A DNA stretch of 9,443 bases, taken from the NCBI GenBank assembly GCA_021823045.1, contig JAKAPB010000042.1, positions 1 to 9,443 of the forward strand, in the 5' to 3' direction. Below are positions 1 to 5,251 of the stretch, piece after piece. The notes under the pieces were generated by a model, which searched no databases, was not told the DNA's origin, and saw only the letters and a list, made by a program, of their open reading frames with translations. The position numbers were made by a program, and so were the translations under genes. The DNA comes from Actinomycetes bacterium (GTDB lineage Bacteria > Actinomycetota > Acidimicrobiia > Acidimicrobiales > Acidimicrobiaceae). Every line of letters begins with the position of its first letter. Within the stretch, counting starts at the first letter, position 1.

Positions 1-142
1 ATCTCTAAATCTCGCTCCAGAAGGCGAGCTTGCTCCACTGTTTGCTGGCGTTGATAGGTCCAAATTCGATAGCCTCGTAGTTTTTGGTTGGGCTATGGCT
101 GAACAGTTGGCTGATGGCTCGTTGCCGCCCGAGGACTTTTAG
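1..142 (+). CDS. C-terminal fragment of an unrecognised protein
   Basis: An open frame enters from the left edge (first full codon at position 2) and ends at TAG 140-142, giving 46 residues. The end reads NLAPEGELAPLFAGVDRSKF, then a Trp-Ala-Met-Ala-Glu-containing helix, and finishes LPPEDF. The mix of hydrophobic and acidic residues and the strong terminator about 60 bases downstream argue that this is a genuine gene end. I do not recognise the family, and the N-terminus lies outside the window. The terminator at 202-235 should separate it from the molybdate cassette that follows, so no shared function can be inferred. Confidence 0.7.
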   Translation, partial: SLNLAPEGELAPLFAGVDRSKFDSLVVFGWAMAEQLADGSLPPEDF

Positions 143-201
143 CCAAGTCATGACTAGGTGTCAGCATTGATACTGCATTTCTAGCTTTGCTGGATTCGCG
201 T

Positions 202-235
202 GGTTGCAGATAGTCCGCTATCTGCAACCTTTTTT
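202..235 (+). terminator. Strong intrinsic terminator after the left-edge gene
   Basis: A perfect 12-bp stem, GGTTGCAGATAG (202-213) with CTATCTGCAACC (218-229), closes a 4-base loop (TCCG) and is followed at once by six T residues (230-235). This is a textbook rho-independent terminator on the plus strand and isolates the upstream gene from the regulator promoter that begins about 40 bases later. Confidence 0.95.
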
Positions 236-254
236 GTTGCTGCTAGATGAATTG

Positions 255-281
255 CTGTCAAGATATCACGACAGTTGACAG
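255..281. promoter_or_regulatory. Inverted repeat over the -35 box, probable operator
   Basis: CTGTCAA (255-261) and TTGACAG (275-281) form a perfect 7-bp inverted repeat with a 13-base spacer. The right arm contains the -35 hexamer TTGACA. The pentamer GACAG also occurs at 270-274, 277-281 and 290-294, so the site could be read as direct repeats instead. Its position would let a bound protein block RNA polymerase. The obvious candidate is the HTH regulator encoded just downstream, which is an inference from position. Confidence 0.5.
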
Positions 282-303
282 GTAAACCAGACAGCTCTAA
301 TAT
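275..303 (+). promoter_or_regulatory. Sigma-70-type promoter of the regulator gene, probably leaderless
   Basis: TTGACA at 275-280 matches the -35 consensus exactly. A 17-base spacer leads to TAATAT at 298-303, which keeps the key T, A and final T of the -10 consensus. Transcription would begin about 7 bases later, near 310-313, at or within three bases of the ATG at 313. There is no Shine-Dalgarno sequence before that ATG, so the message is probably leaderless, which is common in Actinobacteria. Confidence 0.75.
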
Positions 304-312
304 ATTTTTTCT

Positions 313-1383
313 ATGCTTGAAGAGGTCGCCAACCCTAAGGTCTATTCACCCTTTGCCAGAAGTGGTCGAAGAGCGCCGCTGGTCGCTGCTCGTCGGGGCC
401 AGCTTGGGATCTCGCAAGGCAAATTGGCAAAGAGGATCGGTATTTCTCGGCAATCTCTGTCAGCGATAGAGACTGGGGTGTCCTCTCCTTCGGTGGAGGT
501 GGCCCTTGTGATAGCCAAATTTCTCGGGACGACCGTCGAAGACCTTTTTCTGATAGGAGATTCGACTGTCGACGCCTATTTTGACCTTGAACAATTTCGA
601 GATTCGAGGGTCGCCGTGGGTGAAATTGGTGAGCGACTCATAGCCCGTCGCCTTTCGTCCCATCGCGATGGCGGTCCAGCTGGAGCTTCCGACGGTCGCT
701 ACGTCAACGGCGAGTTTGTATGGAACTCTCCTAGATCTACTTCGATATTTCTTTCAGGGTGCGATCCGAGCCTAGGAGTTCTTGCCGATTGGTTAAATAT
801 CAGAGACCCGACCCGTCGTTACAGATGGATTTCAGTGCAAAACTCCACCGCTGAAACGGAACTCGCCGCCGGAGTTACTCATTTTGCCCTTCGTCACGGC
901 GTCGTAGGAGCCGAAGTCTCCAGCAGTAGCTACGCTGCCCTCGATCTTTGCGACTGGACATTGGCCGTGGCGGTTAAGGGCGCAAATCCCCTTGGAATAT
1001 CCTCACTTGGAGACGCTATCGACAAGGGTGCACTTTGGGCCGCTCGACCGAAGGGTTCAGGAACCTCGGAAACTCTTGCCCTAGAGCTCTTAGGACTTAA
1101 GTTGGACTTGGAGTCGGTAAATCAGACCTCGAGTGTGTTCCCGGACCACCAGAGTGCCGTTGATCACGTCGCATTGGGAGACGCCGATTACGCCCTCGCA
1201 GTCGAATGTATCGCAAGGGATGGTGGCCTAGATGTAGTGGGTGGTATATCGCAAAGATCCCATCTGTATTGGGATGAAAAGAATGTATCTCCGGAGGTAG
1301 TGAGCATCGTGGCAAATGAGGCAAAGTCCCGCGAGTTCAAAAGGGAACTCGAGGCTATGCCAGGTTATCACCTGATCGGTTAG
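313..1383 (+). CDS. XRE-family one-component regulator fused to a substrate-binding-like domain, probable molybdate/tungstate sensor
   Basis: The 356-residue protein has an N-terminal XRE helix-turn-helix (about residues 23-80; SQGKLAKRIGISRQSLSAIE covers helices 2-3). After a variable linker comes a periplasmic-binding-like domain of the PF12727 kind (about 135-345), recognisable from the SGCDPSLGVLADWL stretch and the following WISVQNSTAETELAAG segment. It lacks a signal peptide, so that domain acts in the cytoplasm as a ligand sensor. Related fusions in actinobacteria and archaea commonly sit beside molybdate transport genes, and here modA follows after 75 bases. ATG 313 is the only possible start before the HTH, because an in-frame stop lies at 298-300. 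The likely role is oxyanion-responsive control of itself and modA-modBC. The ligand (molybdate, tungstate or a pterin form) is inferred from context only. Repression or activation cannot be told from sequence. Confidence 0.88.
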   Translation: MLEEVANPKVYSPFARSGRRAPLVAARRGQLGISQGKLAKRIGISRQSLSAIETGVSSPSVEVALVIAKFLGTTVEDLFLIGDSTVDAYFDLEQFRDSRVAVGEIGERLIARRLSSHRDGGPAGASDGRYVNGEFVWNSPRSTSIFLSGCDPSLGVLADWLNIRDPTRRYRWISVQNSTAETELAAGVTHFALRHGVVGAEVSSSSYAALDLCDWTLAVAVKGANPLGISSLGDAIDKGALWAARPKGSGTSETLALELLGLKLDLESVNQTSSVFPDHQSAVDHVALGDADYALAVECIARDGGLDVVGGISQRSHLYWDEKNVSPEVVSIVANEAKSREFKRELEAMPGYHLIG

Positions 1384-1417
1384 CAGCGTGGCTAGTCAAA
1401 ACAAAACAGGGAGCGTC

Positions 1418-1438
1418 AGTTCCCAAATTTTAGGAACT
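1418..1438. promoter_or_regulatory. Inverted repeat upstream of modA, possible operator or short hairpin
   Basis: AGTTCC (1418-1423) and GGAACT (1433-1438) are perfect arms around a 9-base A/T-rich centre. The site ends 20 bases before the modA start. It lacks a T-run and so is not a terminator. It could be a second regulator site or a leader hairpin. I could not find a convincing promoter in this 75-base gap, so modA may be read through from the regulator promoter. Confidence 0.35.
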
Positions 1439-1442
1439 AGTT

Positions 1443-1449
1443 AGAAAGG
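1443..1449 (+). promoter_or_regulatory. Ribosome binding site fixing the TTG start of modA
   Basis: AGAAAGG lies 9 bases before the TTG at 1459, a good spacing. A second TTG at 1465 would be 15 bases away. No ATG or GTG in the frame precedes the signal peptide, so translation must begin with TTG, most likely at 1459. Confidence 0.6.
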
Positions 1450-1458
1450 TCTCATAGA

Positions 1459-2382
1459 TTGATTTTGTCTACTTTACCCAATAAGAGGGTTGCGCGGATC
1501 GGCGGATTGGCTTTAGCGGCTCTCACCCCTTTGGCCCTATCAGCTTGTGGAAGCTCTAGTGCGCCCCCATCGACTGCTAGCTCCGCCGCCAAGGGTTCAG
1601 GTTCCCTTACGCTGCTCTACGCTGGTTCGTTAGTCGGGGCAATAGAGAACGTGATTGGCCCTGCGTTTAAGTCCACTACCGGATACACCCTCAATGGAAC
1701 GCCGGGAGGGTCAATCGGTCTGGCAAATGAGATCAAGTCCAAGTTGGTGAGGTCGGACGTGTTTATTTCCGCAGTTCCGAGCGTGAATAGCTCATTAGAG
1801 GGTAGCTCAAATGGGGACTTCGTAAGTTGGTATTCTCCTCTAGCTACCGCACCGCTGGTGATAGGTTACAATCCATCGTCGAAGTTCGCTGCTGCGCTTA
1901 AGACCGAGCCATGGTACAAAGTGCTTGCTGAACCGGGCTTCAAGCTGGGTCGAACAGATCCAGTGATCGATCCAAAAGGTGCTTTGACGCTCAAGCTAGT
2001 TCAGCAGGAGGCAGCGGCGCTGAATCAATCGAAATTGGTTTCGGAGATTCTGGGGACTCCAGAGAACCCGGCGCAGGTCTTTCCCGAGGAGACGTTAGTC
2101 GCCCGTCTTCTTACTGGCCAACTAGACGCCGGATTCTTTTTTTCAAACGAGGCTGCTTTAGCAAAGATCCCGACGATCAAGACCGGTCTGAGCTTGGGTG
2201 CGAGTTTCACCATTACTATCGTCAACGGCGCTCCACACCGAGCCGCTGCGGAGGCTTTTGTTAAGTTTTTGTATGCGAAGCAAGGTCAGTCCCGGATGAA
2301 GTGGTTGGGTCTCAAAACCGAAGCGCCTTCGGTAGTCGGAAATGCGTCGGATGTACCAAAAGGCCTTTCTAGCGTACTGTGA
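1459..2382 (+). CDS. modA: Molybdate/tungstate ABC transporter substrate-binding lipoprotein (ModA/WtpA type)
   Basis: The 307-residue precursor carries a lipoprotein signal: basic residues at 9-13, a hydrophobic stretch, and the lipobox LSAC with Cys30 as the lipidated residue. A Ser/Ala-rich tether follows. The mature part starts with the family's first strand, LTLLYAGSL, and contains GGSIGLANEIKSKLVRSDVF. At 164-174 it has GRTDPVIDPKG, a motif typical of the WtpA/archaeal-ModA branch, whose acidic residues help hold tungstate or molybdate in six-coordinate geometry. The PEETLVARLLTGQLDAGFFF region is the second lobe. It would bind oxyanion outside the cytoplasmic membrane and deliver it to the fused permease-ATPase, whose frame overlaps its 3' end by 41 bases. 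Molybdate and tungstate cannot be told apart by eye; the WtpA-like motif leaves tungstate as a real possibility. Confidence 0.9.
   Translation: MILSTLPNKRVARIGGLALAALTPLALSACGSSSAPPSTASSAAKGSGSLTLLYAGSLVGAIENVIGPAFKSTTGYTLNGTPGGSIGLANEIKSKLVRSDVFISAVPSVNSSLEGSSNGDFVSWYSPLATAPLVIGYNPSSKFAAALKTEPWYKVLAEPGFKLGRTDPVIDPKGALTLKLVQQEAAALNQSKLVSEILGTPENPAQVFPEETLVARLLTGQLDAGFFFSNEAALAKIPTIKTGLSLGASFTITIVNGAPHRAAAEAFVKFLYAKQGQSRMKWLGLKTEAPSVVGNASDVPKGLSSVL
2317..2333 (+). promoter_or_regulatory. Perfect hairpin directly before the modBC start
   Basis: ACCGAAG (2317-2323) and CTTCGGT (2327-2333) form a 7-bp stem with a 3-base loop, inside the last codons of modA and only 8 bases before the ATG at 2342. 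No clear Shine-Dalgarno sequence precedes that ATG. A hairpin here would be melted by ribosomes finishing modA, so it may couple modBC translation to modA translation. The stem is seen directly; the coupling is inferred. Confidence 0.4.
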
Positions 2383-4297
2383 GGGATGCAAAGCGGAGAA
2401 ATTAGCGGATTTTCACGGTTTTAAAACAGGTGGTTTCAGGGGGATATTTTCAGCGCTGGTGCTAGCGCTGGTTGGGTTTTTGATACTACCGATAGCAGTC
2501 CTGTTTTACTACGGGCTTAAAAACATAACCCACCCGAGCAGTTTCTCTCTGGTTGGAGAGGCGACCTGGGTGTCCTTGGCGGCTTCCGCTTTCGCAGTCG
2601 GAATATCGCTGATCATTGGGGTTCCATTGGGCTACTTTCTCGCAAGGTCAAAGAGTTCATGGTCTAGGGTTCTGACGATACTGCTCAGAATCCCAATGGG
2701 ACTTCCTCCGATGGTGGCCGGGGTGATACTCCTATTGACCTTCGGTCCATATGCCCTATTCGGAAAGGTATTTGCTGGCCATTTTGTCAATACGCTCATT
2801 GGCGTGTGTGGAGCTCAGACTTTCGTGGCCGCACCTTTCGTCATAGAAGGATCGAGGGGCGCCTTTTTACAACTCGACCCCTTCTTGCATTGGGCGGGTA
2901 AAAATATCGGATTGAGCGAGGTGGAGAACTTTGTTTTTGTCGGCCTCCCGTCCGCCTGGTCCGGAGTCAGGACCTCTGTTCTACTCGGCTGGCTGAGGGC
3001 GATGGGAGAGTTTGGCGCAACGGTTCTCGTCGCTTTTCATCCATACTCCTTGCCGATACTCGCCTTCGTCAATTTTGATGGGGGAGGTCTAGCTTCGACT
3101 CTTTCGGTGGTTGAAGTGACTGTCTTGGTGACGTTAATCGGGGCAGTTGGGCTTAGTTCTATTTCGTATCCCAGGAGGCTGGCCTTTACCTCTATCAAGC
3201 GTTCGGTGAAAAGAGGACAGTCGAGGACTGCTCCGCTCAATGAGGACAGAGAGGCGGTGGAGCTTTTAAAGGTGGAGGTGACCTGTCGACTCGAGAAGTT
3301 TGACCTTGACCTCGATTTCACTTCGGGATTTAGGACTTCGATCCTCGGCTACTCGGGCGCCGGGAAGTCGGCGTTGCTGGCTGGGATTGTCGGTGCGTGG
3401 GAGCTATATGGAGTAGAGGGCGAAAGACGTGTGACCCAGGTTTCGAAGGGGGGGGCGGACCTTGATATCTCGAGCGCTGAGATCGTCCTAGTACCTCAAT
3501 CGGGGGCACTTTTCCCCCACCTTAACGTAGGACAACACCTCGAAATTGCCCAGATGACCTCGGGCGCAGGGTCGAGTCTATTCGACAGAGTAGTCAGAGC
3601 CTTTGACCTTGCCGATCTCCTCGACAGTCCGGCCAAGAGTCTCTCGGGAGGTCAGAGGCAGCGGGTATCTGTCGCCAGCGGAATTTTACAACTTCCCAGA
3701 CTGATACTGCTCGATGAGCCATTTTCGGCGCTAGATGCGCCAAGACGAAGCGAATACCAACTGGCTCTAAGCGATCTGTTGTTTCAGTTTAGGATCGCAT
3801 CGTTGTTGGTGACCCACGATATATCTGAGGCTGCGATTTTGGGGGACTCGATCGTAGTCGTCGCCGATGGTTCATCTGCGCAATTTGGACCGTGCGGCGA
3901 CGTAATTAGGGCGCCAGGCAGCGCTCTTGTCGCTAGCCTAGTCGGATACCAAAACATTATTGAGTGCGAACCCGAGTGGCTCCCTATCTTTAGTGATCTC
4001 CTATCGGGTGATTGCCACAAGCTGGCCTTCAGGGCACAAAGTGCGGTTCTTGTAGGGCCCGACGACAACCTTGAGCCACCAACAACGCAGCAATGGCTAA
4101 GAATGAATGGCCCTTTTACCGTTGCTTTGGCGTCGGATATGGGCGACTACCAGCGGGTAGTGCTCTATAGGGAGCTGGATAAGGCCAAAGAGCACCAGCG
4201 AGTGGTAGTGGCCCACAGAGGCGAGCCCGACTACTCGATCGGGATGACCTGCTCGTTGTGGTGCAAGGTGTCCGATCTGGTTCCGCTCGCTAGCTAG
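2342..4297 (+). CDS. modBC: Fused molybdate/tungstate ABC transporter permease-ATPase (ModB-ModC)
   Basis: One 651-residue chain contains two subunits that are usually separate. Residues about 33-280 are a ModB-type permease with several hydrophobic spans and the coupling (EAA-like) segment GWLRAMGEFGATVLV near 217-231. After a charged linker (about 281-305) comes a complete ABC ATPase: Walker A GYSGAGKS (336-343), Q-loop Gln386, signature LSGGQ (434-438), Walker B LILLDEP (454-460), D-loop SALD and switch His492. Every catalytic motif is intact, so it should be active. The last 125 residues look like a divergent TOBE/MOP-like oxyanion-binding tail, which is a weaker call. The frame begins inside modA (41-base overlap). 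ATG 2342 and ATG 2351 are both possible; GTG 2459 would start inside the first membrane span and is less likely. As ABC importers need two of each domain, a homodimer would make a full transporter. Confidence 0.9.
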   Translation: MRRMYQKAFLAYCEGCKAEKLADFHGFKTGGFRGIFSALVLALVGFLILPIAVLFYYGLKNITHPSSFSLVGEATWVSLAASAFAVGISLIIGVPLGYFLARSKSSWSRVLTILLRIPMGLPPMVAGVILLLTFGPYALFGKVFAGHFVNTLIGVCGAQTFVAAPFVIEGSRGAFLQLDPFLHWAGKNIGLSEVENFVFVGLPSAWSGVRTSVLLGWLRAMGEFGATVLVAFHPYSLPILAFVNFDGGGLASTLSVVEVTVLVTLIGAVGLSSISYPRRLAFTSIKRSVKRGQSRTAPLNEDREAVELLKVEVTCRLEKFDLDLDFTSGFRTSILGYSGAGKSALLAGIVGAWELYGVEGERRVTQVSKGGADLDISSAEIVLVPQSGALFPHLNVGQHLEIAQMTSGAGSSLFDRVVRAFDLADLLDSPAKSLSGGQRQRVSVASGILQLPRLILLDEPFSALDAPRRSEYQLALSDLLFQFRIASLLVTHDISEAAILGDSIVVVADGSSAQFGPCGDVIRAPGSALVASLVGYQNIIECEPEWLPIFSDLLSGDCHKLAFRAQSAVLVGPDDNLEPPTTQQWLRMNGPFTVALASDMGDYQRVVLYRELDKAKEHQRVVVAHRGEPDYSIGMTCSLWCKVSDLVPLAS

Positions 4298-4934
4298 TTT
4301 TCCTATAGCTTGCAATGGTATTTTCTACGATACTTATCAACCGAGCGATAATCAGTGTTGGATCTGTACCCTTTCCGTCTTGAGCTGTATCCTTGTCGTC
4401 TGGACCCGGAGCAAAAGCGACAAGGGCTCCCCAGAGTGTGACAACGGAAAGCTCGGCAAATTCGTAGGCCTCTTCAGCTCTCATTTTCGCTCTGATTAGG
4501 CTGCTGGCGATTGCAAGTCGCCATGGGCTGGAGAGTTCTTTAGTTAGATACTCGAGATCATTTAGTGTGTGTTGACCGAGCGATCCTAGGTCGATATATA
4601 GGCGCATCGCGGCCCTATTTGCGTTTAAGTACTTCCATACGCCAAGGATGACCTCGGTAGGTGTCTCGGCGTCCATCTCTTCTAAAACGGCTTCGAAGTT
4701 AGCGTGGTCGATCTTGAGGGAGTTCTCGACGATCGCCCTGATCATCTTGGCGGAGGAGCCGAAGTGGTAGAGGAGGTTTCTTGGACTGGTCCCGACTTCT
4801 CGCGCCAAGGGCCGGAGACTCAAGTCAGAGATCCCATTGCTCCTGACATATTCGGTAACCTCGTCAAGGAGGTCGTGCTTGTGGGCTAGGTCGGGTGTTC
4901 TTGCCAAACTAGGGACTCCAACGATCGTTTTCAA
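4290..4934 (-). CDS. TetR-family transcriptional regulator
   Basis: The 214-residue protein has the TetR N-terminal DNA-binding domain: helix 1 DLLDEVTEYVRSNG (21-34), then LSLRPLAREVGTSPRNLLYHF (about 38-58), with the subgroup ending LLYHFGSSAKMI. The rest is a helical ligand-binding and dimerisation domain. It starts with TTG at 4934; CAGG about 7 bases upstream is a modest ribosome binding site. It converges on modBC and its stop lies inside the 3' end of that gene (8-bp overlap at 4290-4297), with no terminator between them. It is divergent from the acyl-CoA synthetase gene at 5252 across a 317-bp region with two inverted repeats. TetR proteins commonly repress themselves and a divergent neighbour, so control of the synthetase by an organic acid or acyl-CoA is a fair inference. 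The ligand is unknown. Confidence 0.88.
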   Translation of the reverse strand: MKTIVGVPSLARTPDLAHKHDLLDEVTEYVRSNGISDLSLRPLAREVGTSPRNLLYHFGSSAKMIRAIVENSLKIDHANFEAVLEEMDAETPTEVILGVWKYLNANRAAMRLYIDLGSLGQHTLNDLEYLTKELSSPWRLAIASSLIRAKMRAEEAYEFAELSVVTLWGALVAFAPGPDDKDTAQDGKGTDPTLIIARLISIVENTIASYRKTS

Positions 4935-5070
4935 ATATTAACCTGAAACTCGCAACCAAAAATACCGCTGTCGGTGCAGGTGATCGATGGATTGCTGGCC
5001 TCATTTCCACCCTAGTGCGATGAGTTTTCGATTTCAACCACTCTTTGTGTTATTGCGACTGTTATCTCAG

Positions 5071-5102
5071 TCTTGTGATGGCAAAGGGTTATAATCACAA
5101 GA
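5071..5102. promoter_or_regulatory. 9-bp inverted repeat covering a TATAAT box, probable operator and promoter
   Basis: TCTTGTGAT (5071-5079) and ATCACAAGA (5094-5102) are perfect arms separated by 14 bases, with centres 23 bp apart (about two helical turns). A consensus TATAAT lies at 5090-5095, partly within the right arm. No good -35 box sits 16-18 bases upstream, which fits an activator-dependent or weak promoter, or chance. Read rightward it would serve the acyl-CoA synthetase with a leader of about 150 bases. The divergent TetR protein is the likeliest binder. TGTGA/TCACA arms also resemble CRP sites, but the spacing is too wide for CRP. Confidence 0.55.
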
Positions 5103-5158
5103 TTAGCTGGCCGCAGCAAATGTGCTGACAAAAGCCTTCCCTCGAAATCCCGTCCTAA

Positions 5159-5196
5159 TTGACACTGCTATTAGCTTGACCTCAGCTAAGTGTTAA
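5159..5196 (+). promoter_or_regulatory. Second inverted repeat with hairpin potential in the acyl-CoA synthetase leader
   Basis: TTAGCT (5171-5176) and AGCTAA (5184-5189) are perfect arms with a 7-base spacer. Just outside them, TTGACAC (5159-5165) can pair with GTGTTAA (5190-5196) through six Watson-Crick pairs and one G-U, leaving a 5-base bulge on the left. The element starts with TTGACA, so the same DNA could instead be a -35 box, although no good -10 follows at normal spacing. It may be an operator, a second promoter, or a leader hairpin about 55 bases before the start codon. Confidence 0.35.
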
Positions 5197-5251
5197 GGCT
5201 CAATACCGAGTAGTGCCGGAGTAGCCTCGCTTACAAACAAGGGGGAGCAAC

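Noticed and set aside
146..155. Perfect 10-bp palindrome AGTCATGACT just after the stop of the left-edge gene
   Set aside because: It is short, has no loop and lies upstream of a strong terminator, so chance is the simplest explanation.
4704..4889. Plus-strand frame opposite the TetR gene
   Set aside because: It is the antisense shadow of the HTH-coding region, with no start signal or recognisable protein.
4935..5000. A promoter for the TetR gene (TATTTT read on the minus strand near 4966)
   Set aside because: No acceptable -35 hexamer sits at the right distance, so it is not claimed as a feature.
5073..5100. TTGTGA and TCACAA arms read as a CRP/FNR-type site
   Set aside because: The arms are separated by about 16 bases instead of the 6 (CRP) or 4 (FNR) that these proteins need.
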